In this document: in pieces, positions 9,670 through 21,019 of the stretch
Layout: each line of letters begins with the position of its first letter
Position numbering within the stretch: position 1 is the stretch's first letter
NCBI GenBank assembly: GCA_964036665.1
Contig: OZ038528.1
Coordinates: 15,484,245 to 15,548,244 of the forward strand
Source of the DNA: Gordius sp. MW1
Lineage: Eukaryota; Nematomorpha; Gordioida; Gordea; Gordiidae
Reading direction: 5' to 3'
DNA length: 64,000 nt
The notes under the pieces: generated by a model
What the model saw: the letters and a program-made list of their open reading frames with translations, nothing else
What the model was told of the DNA's origin: nothing
Databases searched by the model: none
Position numbers and translations under genes: made by a program

Positions 9670-12600
9670 TATTTTAGTTCTTCACAGACACTGTATGTTA
9701 AAGTTAATATTGAAGGTGTCATGTTAAATTTTTTGCTTGACACCGGTGCTTCTATTACGATACTTTCGCGTAAATGTTTTTTTAAATATTGGCCAAAAAA
9801 GCGAATCTTCAAAAGTAATATTTTGGCCAGGCAATTAAATGGCGCGAATATTGACATCTTGGGCAGCGCTAGAGTAGGAGTATGCGTAGCAGAGGTAATA
9901 CTAAATTTAGAGTTGCATATAATCAACGAGGATATTGAAAACATAATTGGTTGGAATTGGATCCAACGGTTAGGGCCTTTAACGAATTGTTGGGGTTTAC
10001 TTAAGCAAGGGAAGGTTGAAACATGTAATAAGGGTTATATTAATATTTTGCGAGGAATGCCAGAAATTTGTTTGGGGGTTGACGCTACAAAGCCGGTTAA
10101 TAAGGTGATGGTGTCTGAAAAGGAACCTAAATCCTTGAGTTTTGAGGCTCTGAACTCTTTGAGTCATCCTCGGTTTAAATCCGTATCTTCGGGTTTGCTG
10201 AGTAGCGTTATTTTAAATTGTGGCATGAGAAAATTGAAAGGATCAGAGGGAAATATGTTGAAGTTTTTCGAGAGGAATTAGGTTTTTTAAGTGATATTTT
10301 GTTTTCGGTAAGGGTTAATTCTAATGCAACACCTCGTTTTTGTCCTGCTAGACGCATTCCATTGATGTGGAAGGATGAGGTGCACCAAGTTTTAGATAAT
10401 TGGCTTAAAAATGACGTAATAGAACCAATTGAATTTTCGGAGTGGGCTACTCCTCTCGTACCGGTTAAAAAGAGTAATGGTACAATTAGGGTCTGTGCGG
10501 ACTATCGCGTAACAATTAATAAATGGGTAATTGATGTTAAATATCCTTTGCCTAGGTTAGAAATGGTTTTAGCTAATTTGAAGGGTAGTAAGTACTTTTC
10601 AAAGCTTGATTTAGCTAATGCCTATCTTCAACTTCGCGTAGATGATGAATCAGCTAAGTTGTTAACTATTAATACAGATAGAGGTCTTTATTCTTTTAGG
10701 AGGTTGCCTTTTGGTTTAAGCGTATCCGCTCCTATTTTTCAGAGACCTATGGCATCTATATTTAATAATATAGATGGTGTTTTTTTTATTTGGACGATAT
10801 ATTAGTTACTGGTTCAACTCAGGACGAACATGATTTACGTCTAGAGAAAGTTTAAATTTAATTAAAATTAAAGGGTTGAGGGTTTCCCCTAGTAAATGTA
10901 CGTTAGGCACCGATCAGGTTATTTACCTGGGTCATGTAATAGTGGCTGGTCATGTTAAGCCTAATTTGAAGAAGGTGCAGGATATTAAAAATATTAGAAC
11001 ACCTTTAAATAAGAAGGAACTCGCATCTTTCTTAGGTTTAATGAATTATCATAGTAAGTTTATTAAAGATTATACAAATTATTCTGGTCCTTTGTATGAA
11101 TTAACTAAAGAGGACGTAGTGTTTAAATGGAATAGTGATTTGGATCGTTGTTTTAACTTTTTAAAGAATGTTTTATTAACAGGTCCAATTCTTAAATGCT
11201 TTAATACTGATAAAGAGCATGTTTTAAAGGTCGATGCTTCTAATATTGGTATCGGCGGCGCTCTATGCCAGATTGAGGATGGAGTAGAGCACCCTGTCAT
11301 ATTTTTTTCGCGCAAGCTGACTAAGGCTGAGTTAAATTATTCCGTCATAGAAAAAGAGACGCTTGCGATGGTTTATGGTTTAAAGCGTTGTCGAGAGTAT
11401 TTAATTGGTAAAGCTTTTATATTATATACTGACCATAAGCCGTTGGTAGCTTTATTTAACAAGATTAATACCGAATTTTTGATGTCTCCTCGACTTCAGA
11501 GGTGGTTATTAACTCTGGGAAATTTTTCGTTAACTTTAAAGTATAGAGAGGGTAAAAGTAATCACCTAGCCGATGTGTTATCGAGGCTGAGTGCAGATAC
11601 TGTAACTGATAGTGGTGCGGTTATAGATAGGGTTCCTGTTAATGTATTAAAGGCTATCGATCTTAAAGATATTATTAAAGGTACAGATGATAGTGTTGAA
11701 TTAACAGTTGTTAAACAAATTATTGTAGGAATTAAAAATATTCTCGATGTTCCTTTTGAATTTAAACATGTTATAAAGGAGTTATACATTGAGGATGATT
11801 TGGTCAAACGCAATAGTAAGTTGGTGATTCCACTAGAATTGCGTAGTAATATTTTAGAAATTTTGCATGAGGGTCATGCTGGTATGGTTAAAATGAAGGA
11901 GCTCGCTAGACAGTATGTCTGGTGGCCCAAGATCACTAGGGATGTTGATAATTATGTTAGGCAGTGTGCTATGTGTAAATTAAATGCGGCCATGCCTCGT
12001 AAGGATAAAAGGGCTCGTTGGCCTCGTCCGAATTGTCCCTGGTTTAGAATTCATGTTGTTTTTTTTGAGTTTAACAAAAAGAGGTATATTTTGGTTGTAG
12101 ATGCATATTCAGGTTGGACTGAATTTAAATTAGTGCATAATATATCTACAGATGTTACCGTATTATTTTTAAAAGATTTAATAGGCGCGTATGGTTTTCC
12201 TAAATTTATTGTAACTGACAATGGGAAAGCTTTTGCAAGTACAGATTTTAGAAAATTTTGTAATAGTTGGAAGATAACCCACTTATTTACACCACCGTAT
12301 CACCCTAGTTCTAATGGGCAGGTCGAAAGGTATGTAGCCATTGTTAAGAAATGGTTAGAGCTTGCCCAAGCTAATAAAGAAGGCACATGGTTATATCGTT
12401 TATATCATAATATGACACCTCGATATAGACCTTTACCTGTAGGCGTGGAGTTTTTTGGTCATAAGCTACGATTTCCGCCTGATTTTTTGCTTGATAGCGG
12501 TTCTGAGAGTAACTTAAATGGTAAGACCAGATTTAAGGTTAATGATCTAGTTTGGTCTAGGAATTATTTAAAGCAATCTAGGTGGGAATTGGCTAGAATA

Positions 12601-12699
12601 ACTGCCCATCTAGGTAATAAGATTTATCAAATTCGGTCATTAGAGACTGATAGAATAGAGGTTAGGCATGTGGAACAGTTATTAAGTTATTCTGCTTGA
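9670..12699 (+). pseudogene. Pol of gypsy element E1 (PR-RT-RH-IN), frameshifted
   Basis: Protease: FLLDTGASITIL (about 9733), with IIGWNWI as the second motif. Reverse transcriptase starts in another frame near 10215. It has SKLDLANAYLQL and RRLPFGLSVSAP, but the catalytic YLDD (about 10788-10800) is out of frame after a T-run, and stops follow to 10875. From 10876 a 607-residue frame holds the RT thumb and RNase H with its acidic residues (VDAS, IEKET, YTDHKPL). It continues with the integrase HHCC zinc finger (HEGH ... CAMC), the catalytic core and a C-terminal domain. The integrase core keeps VTDNG and GQVERYV, but the first catalytic Asp is Val (GTT at 12058-12060), where E2 has HIDFFE. 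At least two frame breaks plus this change mean no active Pol. Confidence 0.93.
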
Positions 12700-12748
12700 T
12701 GCCTAATTTTATTTAGTATTAGATGGAACTAGTCACTTCTTGGTGTAG

Positions 12749-13096
12749 GGTGCGAGTGGTAGTCGAAAGAATAACCCCCTACATCAGCCCGTTCCTCTGC
12801 ATTTCTCAGTTGTTATAGGCTTGGACGGAGTGCCTCGTATTGTACACTTTATAGAGGCAGCGTTACCGAGAAGAGGTCCACAGTTGCTTAGCGGCGGGCG
12901 CAATGGACGGCGTACGAGAAACACCCGTAGGGGTCGCTGTGAGACGTGCCAGAGATGGCATGGGTTGCCGATGTGTGCGCGTCCGGATAACGTGTTGGAG
13001 AGACCCACGAATGCGGTGCAACCGTTACTGACGGCCAGTGGGGTCTTAATACCACCGTTGGCGGCTTTAACCCTCGCGAGTGGTCCGCAGGGGTAG
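12749..13096 (+). CDS. Env-position basic zinc-knuckle ORF (ORF3) of E1
   Basis: An open frame after the integrase, ending just before the purine tract, with no in-frame ATG until inside the zinc motif. It therefore needs splicing, readthrough or a non-AUG start. It is strikingly GC- and Arg-rich compared with the AT-rich pol. Layout: a VPLHFSVVIGLDG-like hydrophobic start, an Arg/Gly-rich basic stretch, then CETCQRWHGLPMC (CX2CX3HX4C, one residue shorter than a retroviral knuckle), then a Leu/Pro/Ala tail. E2 has a counterpart in the same position (CWGCKAKHLPPMC). I recognise no family. It could be a nucleic-acid-binding accessory protein. It does not resemble an envelope, lacking a signal peptide and membrane segment. 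Confidence 0.6.
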   Translation, partial: GASGSRKNNPLHQPVPLHFSVVIGLDGVPRIVHFIEAALPRRGPQLLSGGRNGRRTRNTRRGRCETCQRWHGLPMCARPDNVLERPTNAVQPLLTASGVLIPPLAALTLASGPQG

Positions 13097-13105
13097 ATTG
13101 TTTTT

Positions 13106-13120
13106 GGGAAAAGGGGTAGG
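13106..13120 (+). other. Polypurine tract of E1
   Basis: GGGAAAAGGGGTAGG directly abuts the 3' LTR, as expected for the plus-strand primer. Confidence 0.8.
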
Positions 13121-13701
13121 TGTGGTATATCTATTTTCCCCCCCCCCCGCGCTTGTGGCATAGACCAAATTTTAAAGCTTAATTTAAATGTCATGCTTTA
13201 TCATAAAATTATCTAAATTCGAATGTGTAATTTTATAACCTTTTTATTACCGTATCGTAAATTATTTTCTGCTATAAGATTACCCTTGGATTTTATGAAT
13301 CTGTTCAAGGCCACGCAGAATCACGATGATTGTTAATTTCGTTATTTGTTAGTTGATTGTTATCGTCGTTGTTTATGTTTACTGGTGCGTCATCTTTAAT
13401 AAGCGCCATCTTTATTTACGCCCCTCACCTATGATCTCCATAACTGTGTATTTATCATTATTGTTTTTTCACCGTGGTTGTGCACTATCATCCATCATTA
13501 TTATCGTAGCTTTATAAAGCGGTGTTCGCACGCATATTTTAGTATTATTCTCAAATTTAATAAGTTCTTATAGAAGTGTTAGTCCGTTATTATTCAGAAA
13601 ATAAATTTTGGAAGTTTAATTAATCGAAGTTGATTGGAGTTAATAATAATATTGAAGTTGATTGGAATTATAATACTATTGGAGCCCCTCGTAACTTAAC
13701 A
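13121..13701 (+). repeat. 3' LTR of gypsy element E1
   Basis: Same TG...CA ends as the 5' LTR. The differences seen by eye are scattered substitutions and one length change in the C-run. Confidence 0.95.
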
Positions 13702-13706
13702 GTTAA

Positions 13707-15135
13707 TATTAAAAAGGATTGTTCTATTTTGCAATAAAGTTTTTAACTTATGTGATTGTGTCCAATATATGTTATTGCTGATAATTTTCATCTAATGTTA
13801 TAAATTATTACAGTTTGTAAGTTATAAGTAGAGCTGTTAAGTAACAAGTTATTGGAACTATTTCATTTTTTAAATGTAACAAACAAAAATAACTTTAATT
13901 TTATGGTTGATATAATAACAACATATTAAATAAGGTAGGAACTATAAATTTAGAAAATTTGGCTGGAAATTATCATTTGTAATATAAATTATCAAAGTTT
14001 AATTCCATCTTATAAAAGCCTATTAGATATAAATAGATTAAATGAATTATGATCCCCTAAATTTATACTGAGATTCTTAATACATTACATATTAGACAAG
14101 AAGATTGCCTCATGGGGATGGGGTGGGTTTTCAAAATTTTTGGACTTATAATTTTTTATTAAGCATTTTATGAACAATAATGGGTGTGCTAAAGTAATGA
14201 GTGTGAACCAACAGAGTTATTAATATTTAACCATGAGGACCTTTATTTTATGGTATATGGAGGTAATATATCTTGATATCACCTCAAGGTATAATTATAA
14301 AATGATGAGATGTTTAATTAAGATGTGTAATAATAGAACATTTGAATGTAGTTAAGGTGGCATGATCTTATTTGCAAGCTACATGATCATACATATATTC
14401 TAGATGTAATTGAGTAAGAACTAAAAGTAGGAATTTCATTATCACCTTCATCACATATCTATTTGTCAGAAGCAATTGATAGTATTTGTTTACAAACCTT
14501 TATATTGCTTTCCATAAGTAAAAAGATGTCATTTGTATATCAAAATTAGATCACAAAACAAATCTAGACTATTACCATTCGTTAATTGTTAAAGTCTAAT
14601 TCTATCCAATAAGAATATAAACTTATTGTACATATAAATAGATTAGGTAAATTTTATTCCCCAAATTAAAATTGAACTTCTTAATAGATTTTACGCTAGA
14701 TAAGTAAATCTAAATTAACTTTTTATAATATAAAAAAACTATGACTGATGACTCATTATTTTATTGTAAAATTTGCATTACAATTTTACACTCATTTCAC
14801 TTTTTATAGGATAAAAAATGTATGAAAGATGATTTATTCAAGATTTATTTACTCATTCTCAAAACAAACTTTTTATGATCACAAATAATACAATCAAAGC
14901 CAGGTGAGTAAATCTAAAACCGTTTCTTATTATGTTATAATATTATATTCTTACACCTATACTTACTTATATTATAACTTTAAATAAGGTTTTATAAAAA
15001 ACACTCTTTTTAATTATTGAAAAAATGTTGTATTTATTTTATATGACTTGTATTTCATGTGTTTTATAATTTTAATATGTACCAAAATGCGCTATTTGAA
15101 GCATTTGAGCAGTTAGCAATTGAGTAGGATTCTAC
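13707..15135. other. AT-rich region with dispersed repeat copies
   Basis: Copies of an AT-rich repeat at about 13920-14110 and 14560-14715 are in reverse orientation to copies at about 18880-18980, 19300-19550 and 19712-19850. They share words such as AATAGATTAAATGAATTATG and ATTCTTAA. The stretch ends at the TBCC start codon. No promoter element stands out. Confidence 0.55.
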
Positions 15136-16531
15136 ATGAGCGCTTTTTCTCTGCCTGATGGTTTGCGTGCTAAATTGCAATCAAGGGAACTTAAAAGAAA
15201 CAAAAATATAAAAGAAAAAAAAGAGCCCGTGTCTAAAACCTACAATGAAGAAATTTTTCAACTGAGAAATGACATAACAAATATTATAAATACAATAAAT
15301 TCCTTAAATGATGTTGATGGCGATTACAGCTCCTACATTCCAATTATATTTAATGATTTAGAAAAAATTCAACTCATTTTTGACGCGCATAAAAATCAAT
15401 TTTCTAGTTATTTTGTAAGATATCTTATTCTATTGTCAAAATTTTTATAAGGTTAAAAAGCACCAACAATTTTTGCAAGATACCAACAAATTTTTGCGAT
15501 TGCATAATTTTGCTCCTCAACCTTATCTGAAACTTGATTCAGTAGATGGTATTAAAGTGTTAAGGAAATCAAAAGAAAATTTTACTGATGTTGAATTAAA
15601 CAATTTAAATATATCTGTAGAAAAACCCTTTATAGAGAATCTTGAAAATGTAGATATAATTATTTCAGAAGACTTAAAAGATAAAGACCTATTAATTCAA
15701 AATGTTAAGCGCTCAACAATCTTAATTAAAAGCATTATATCTAATTTACGGTGTGTGCAAATTGAAGATTGTATCATTAAAACAGGTCCAATTAGTTCAT
15801 CTGCTTTTATGGAAGGATGCAATAAATCAAAAATTAATGTTATAAGCCAACAATTAAGAATACATGATTGTAGGGATTCAAACTTTTATGTTTTTATTGT
15901 TAGTAGAACGATTGTTGAAGATTCCTCTGGGGTAATTATGTATTTTAATTTTCTATATTGTCATTTCTCACAAAAACGTTGGTTGTTAATTTATGCAAAG
16001 TTGAATACTTGATTTTTAGCAAGTTCTGTTATTTACTGAATAACAAATAATAAAAAATACTTAATTTAAAATTAAGATGCTACAATATGACTTAGATATT
16101 AAGTATGAATTCAAATAGGATATTTTGGAGTTTAGATTTTGTTGGCTTTTAAAATTAAAGGAGATATTTTTAAGTTTTTGAGTTTACCTAGAATTAACAC
16201 TTACATTTTGGCATGGGCATAGCTAGAATTTGATTTAGAGAGGGCTCAATATATTAAATTTTGGGAAAAATATGGATTTAGAGGGGGCAACCACCCCTCC
16301 CTGCCACCCCCTGGCTATACCCATGCATTTTGGTTTATTGAACTCAATGACCTTAATATTATTTTGTTATTTTAGTTAACATTTGCTCCCTATACATGGG
16401 ACTATGATGGATTGAACTTTCAATTAGAATCAGCCAAAATATCAAAAGAAGATTGTGATTGGAAAAAGGTGGATGATTTCAATTGGGTCAATCCATTTGA
16501 ACCATCCCCTAACTTTGTTATCAAAGAATAG
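15136..16531 (+). CDS. TBCC: Tubulin-folding cofactor C
   Basis: TBCC acts in the cytosolic tubulin-folding complex, stimulating GTP hydrolysis by beta-tubulin to release the alpha/beta dimer. Exons: 15136-15414, 15452-15931 and 16376-16531. All have GT/AG sites and consistent phase, giving 304 residues (human about 346). The N-terminus (LPDGLRAKLQSRELKRN, then a Lys/Glu-rich helix) matches the family's N-terminal coiled-coil region. Residues about 150-265 form the beta-helical TBCC/C-CAP domain, with SSAFMEGCNKSKINV and the arginine-finger motif QQLRIH (Arg about 229). The last exon gives FAPYTWDY and VDDFNWVNPFEPSPNF, the typical end. Intron 2 holds a hAT-like MITE. The first intron is only 37 bp. 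Confidence 0.93.
16212..16325. mobile_element. hAT-like MITE (CATGGGCGTAGCCA family) in TBCC intron 2
   Basis: The termini CATGGGCATAGCTA and TGGCTATACCCATG are inverted repeats. The 8-mer CATTTTGG lies on both sides (16204-16211 and 16326-16333), an exact 8-bp duplication typical of hAT. Internal G-rich and C-rich segments (GATTTAGAGGGGGC) are shared with the copies near 37650, 38724, 46136, 52114 and 63862. Confidence 0.85.
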
Positions 16532-17254
16532 CTGTTATAACTTATTATTTAACTTTATATGTATGTTTTTAGGTAAGGCAAATGGTTGCAACAAGAACGT
16601 ATATATTTTTTCAAATAAAAATTAGGCTGTTTTGCTGTTATGAAGGAATAATTTACCATGTTAACATAATTTAAATTTATTGTATTAGCAATTATACCCT
16701 TTTTATTCATATTTTATAAAAACCTAACTATTTGTTGGCCACATTTTTTACACCTCAGTTGGTTTTACGGGTTAATGTGACTTAATTAAAATAAGTTTAA
16801 ATCTGAAATTTCATGCTTAAATATTTTGAACCTTTACAATTTGAGCCCTTAAAGTCCGTATTTTTACTGTAAAATAACAGCCTTTATAAGGTAACAGGCA
16901 AAACTCTAAGTAATTTTTTTTATGGTTACCATTTTTTTCTACCCAAAAATATACCACTTATGTAATTTAGATCTTATGATAAATTTTACTTGCTATGCAA
17001 TTTATGGGCTCGTTTTGGGTTGTCCGTCCACCCTGTCCAACTTGTAATTTTTCAATAATTGCCGTGGAAACTTATACGGGCTTTTAATGGCTGTTGACTT
17101 ATTCTGTGAAAGACTTTTTTTTACTTTCGCGATGACCGTTGATTGGCTTTACTTTTTTCTACCTCGCTCGTGCCCAAATTCCATTATTGTTTTGGGCCCG
17201 ACTGATTTCCTTTATATATAAATTCTTTTAACAATGAGTCTAAGTTGTAACTTT
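16532..17254. other. TBCC downstream region, nothing coding recognised
   Basis: AT-rich. Includes one copy of the dispersed TGCTATGCAATTTATGGGCT motif followed by CGTTTTGGGTTGTCCGTCCA (about 16994-17030). No gene was recognised. Confidence 0.5.
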
Positions 17255-17535
17255 ATAATATAACGGATAATTGTGAAACTGACTAAATTACCTGCAAATT
17301 AATAATGCACGTGGCTTACATCTAATTTGTTTGACCCGGCCAGAGGCAAATTCTGGTTAAATTTATATTTGCTGCTTTGTGAATTTCTTTTGCCAATTCT
17401 TATATGTTGCTGCTTTTATAACGGATGATTGCAAAACTGGCTAAATAGTTCCCTGCAAATTAATCATGACCGTTGCTTACTTCTACTTTATCTCACTCCG
17501 GCCAAAGGGCAAAATTCACTTTTATTTGTGCCTGC
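17255..17535 (+). repeat. Direct repeat of about 105-110 bp
   Basis: The segment ATAATATAACGGATAATTGT ... CCCGGCCAGAGGCAAATTC (17255-17352) recurs, diverged, as TTATAACGGATGATTGC ... CCGGCCAAAGGGCAAAATTC (17415-17517). Confidence 0.7.
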
Positions 17536-17823
17536 AGGTTTTGGGATTTCTGGTATCTTAGCTTCAAATATATAAACAATTAAAAATAAATTTTTTGGAT
17601 GAAAATAAATAATAACACTGTCAACATATAAGGCATAAATTAAGTTAATTTTACCATTCAATTTATACTCGATTTTATTTTTCCTTTTATTACTACATTT
17701 ATTTGGCTTGGCATAATGTAATATAGCGCAGGGTTCGGGGCGGGTGGCAGCCGCCTCCACTAGATTAACGAAAATTTGCTATTTAATTTTAGAATTTAAA
17801 AAATCTTAACGATTTGGGATATA

Positions 17824-20105
17824 GGCTAAATCCCGAAAAGGCACAATCCCGAAGCTACAATAATGCTACTGCTACGATTTTCAAATTTCCATATGTTTTT
17901 TAATTTTAAAGTTTTATCCATAATCAAGAGCTATATTTGGGTGGAACCTTTACAATTTACTAATTATATAATTAACTGATATACGTTTGTTTGGTATAAG
18001 GTGGTGTATAAATAAGCAATATATAATAAATTTAAGTATTATATAAAGGATATCATCCCAGTGCTATCCCATGCCTCTAGATTCTTTTATAAAAGTTGAT
18101 TAATGGAATATTTAGAACGTTAAGTGATATAGTTACAGAGTATAATCTCAGCAAGTAAACATATAAGAAATTTGTTAAAGTTTTTTTGTACTTTAATAGA
18201 AAAAATATTAAATTTTAAAAGGGCAATCTCTTTAGCCATTAGATTAAATAGAAATTATTCATACAATTTATGATGCTATATAACTTAATTTAGATCCTAT
18301 AAGATTGTAAAGGGATCATTGTTAAATATGATTAGTATCAATGTGCATGTGATTAGATAAGCTTTTGTATTAAGTTTTTGCTATTATTATAAGGCAAATT
18401 TATTTATAACTAAATCACTAACTATTTCTATTTTATTTTTATCTACCTCAACTAATGTTTACTTATTGATGTGCTGTTATATTGATATATAAGATGATTG
18501 ATGGATGAAACTCTTACCCCAATTTTTACATTTAATGCTTACCAAAGAGCCTAGCAAAAAAATGCCTTAAAATCTTGTTCTTGTTTTAAAAAGTCTAATT
18601 AGAAAATGTTATAGCAGGTTATGAAAATCTGGTACCTATCAATAACTTTTTTAGGAATGTGAAAAATTTTATATTTTACCAAACTTAATTTCAAGAAATA
18701 TCAATAATATACTTATTGTCATATAGAAATTTAAGTTAGACCCACATTATAAAAATTTTGTTTTGGAAAATATTACATGTATATTTCTGATACCATTTTA
18801 TGGAATTTGTTGAATTTATGGTTATAAAATTGTAAATAATGAGTAATCTATCAATGAGTAAAAGATTGGTTATACTTTCATTCATTTAATCTATATATAT
18901 CTAGCATAGGCTTTTATTTGATAAAATTAAGCTCTAACAATCAACAAATAACAATATTTTAGCTTTGTTTTATAATCTAATTTTATAGTTTTAAGAGTTT
19001 ATACATTATAGTAAATATTATTAAAGCTTAGCAACTTAATACACAAAAATTCTAAATTAATGAACTCATTATACTATGTTTATTAAGTTACTTAATTATA
19101 ATTTTCATTTTAATCTACAATAAATTAAATTTGATACTCATTTTTACACAAAAATTATCATTTTTATAGTTGTATATGTTTATAGACATTACATTTAGAT
19201 TTTTTCATATTATTAAATATAACCTTATATGATGTATTTTTATTTAAAGTGTCAACACTTCCTTAAGTTTGGACGATTCTATTAATTTTTGTTTTTAAGT
19301 TTTTTTTAGCCAAATTTTCTAAATTTATAGTTTGTACCTTATTTAATATGTTCATCATAAAATTAAAAAAGCTATTTTTGTTATGAGCAAAATTAGTCAT
19401 ATTCAAAGAAACTTTACCTAAGAGTTATCTAAATATCTCCTGCACTTTTAAGAATCTCAGTATTAATTTAAGGAATCATTGATTTAACCTATTTATATCT
19501 AGAATAGACTTTTATTTGATGTAATTAAGCTTTAACAATTAACAAATGATAATACTCTAGCTCTGTTGTATAATCTAAAGATTTGTAGGAAGAACTGATA
19601 CACCCTCTCCTAAAAAATCATAGAATGTTATAAATAAACTTACAAATAATTTGAATAAGCTATATAATATATAAGTGCTAAGAATTATAAGTTACCTTCA
19701 TGTGAGATGTCAAGAGTTATCTAAATATCTCCTGCACTTTTAAGAATCTCAGTATTAATTTAAGGAATTATGATAACCTATTTATATCTAGAATAGACTT
19801 TTATTTGATGAAATTAAGCTTTAACAATTAACAAATGATAAAGTTTTCCATCTTTAATTTTGGTATAATCCAAGTCTTTATGGGTCAGAATCAAATTTTT
19901 TCTACTCGACTTTTTAAATTCTAAAGATAATTTATAAATATTTAGATATTAAGCTTACTTATACTTTCTGTATTATCTTGATTTGTTCTCTCAACCAAAT
20001 ATTCATTAAAAGCTTGATTATATGATTGCATATTTTTTACCATATGTTAATTGCCGTAAAAGTGTAGCATTAAAATTCGGGATTGTGCGCTTTCGGGATT
20101 TAGCC
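17824..20105. mobile_element. Non-autonomous TIR transposon, 2.3 kb, probable TA duplication
   Basis: The left end GGCTAAATCCCGAAAAGGCA and right end ...TTCGGGATTGTGCGCTTTCG...TTTAGCC pair as about 30-bp inverted repeats with a few mismatches. Both sides are flanked by TA, compatible with Tc1/mariner-type insertion, though a dinucleotide match is weak evidence. The interior is AT-rich without coding capacity. It contains three related copies of an AT-rich internal repeat (about 18880, 19420-19550 and 19712-19840). The last two are nearly identical over about 120 bp. Confidence 0.75.
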
Positions 20106-20107
20106 TA

Positions 20108-21019
20108 GGAACCTTATACTACATTTTTCTATGAATCATAAATTGAGTCATATTTAATCCCTATGAAAAACCTATACGAATAAAACACTAAACCTAACCC
20201 CCTAAAAGTAATTTATAATGGGCATTGAGTCCATTTGACTATGAAACGAAACCCACGAGTTAAGTTTTGTTTTTTAATTACTTTCATTATTTCACAACAT
20301 TACAAACAATTAATCGTATTATTTTGTTATATATATTTGTGCGTTATCCCATAATTACGCTAGATTTGGTAATCATTATTTGCCACTTTTTGAAGCTCGC
20401 TTCACATCAAATAAAATTTTTATTTTATCATTTATTTTTGCTCCTTGCTTTGTTCATCTTGGCTTTTTTATTGGTGCTCTTACTTTTTGAAACTCTTCCA
20501 TTTACCTGAACCCAAACTACAATTTTGCCGTAATGTTTGTTGCATTAATTGCTATGCAATTTATGGGTTGTCTTGCATTCTCCATCCTTTCCGTCCTGCA
20601 TTCTCTACTCTCCTTTCTCGTTCATAAATCGCATAGCAAATGTGATACGTTTTATACGGAGTATGGATTAGTTTTGTAAGAACAATACCCCAGAACTAGG
20701 CTCAAGTCCCAAAATGAAAAACTAAGTTTTTGGCAAGTAAATTTGGTGTTCAATATGTCTACTGAATAAGAACGTTTTTTAATCATTTAACTAGCGTTTT
20801 ATCATCTCAACAAGTATTCCTTATTTAGATTTTCAACAACTTAAAAAGAGAAGAACATATAAATGTATTATTTTTATCTATAACTTAAAATAATTGTTAA
20901 TATCATTTAGTTGACGAAAGGTCTCCAAGTGGAGAACAACGATAGGAGATGCTAATAAGCATAAAAATTACAAGGATTATACAATTCAATGTTAACCTAT
21001 TATAATTTTGAAAAATATT
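20108..21019. other. Intergenic region with dispersed-repeat fragments
   Basis: Holds one TTGCTATGCAATTTATGGGT copy near 20548 and, close by in the other orientation, TCATAAATCGCATAGCAAAT near 20620. The second belongs to the CT-rich module seen at 24927 and 41357. No gene was recognised. Confidence 0.5.

Larger units (their letters stand above)
8142..13701 (+). mobile_element. Ty3/gypsy LTR retrotransposon E1, complete but mutated
   Basis: A 5560-bp element with direct LTRs (8142-8723 and 13121-13701). The 5-bp target duplication GTTAA is at 8137-8141 and 13702-13706. A primer-binding site follows the 5' LTR and a purine tract precedes the 3' LTR. Internal order is gag remnant, protease, reverse transcriptase, RNase H, integrase, then an extra zinc-knuckle ORF, which is Ty3/gypsy order. 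The LTRs differ at roughly ten positions by eye (about 98% identical), so insertion is fairly recent. Frameshifts and a lost integrase Asp make the copy inactive. Confidence 0.96.

Noticed and set aside
12784..13194. Minus-strand 136-residue frame
   Set aside because: Antisense to ORF3 and the start of the 3' LTR of E1, where high GC lengthens chance frames. The + strand frame has the zinc motif shared with E2.
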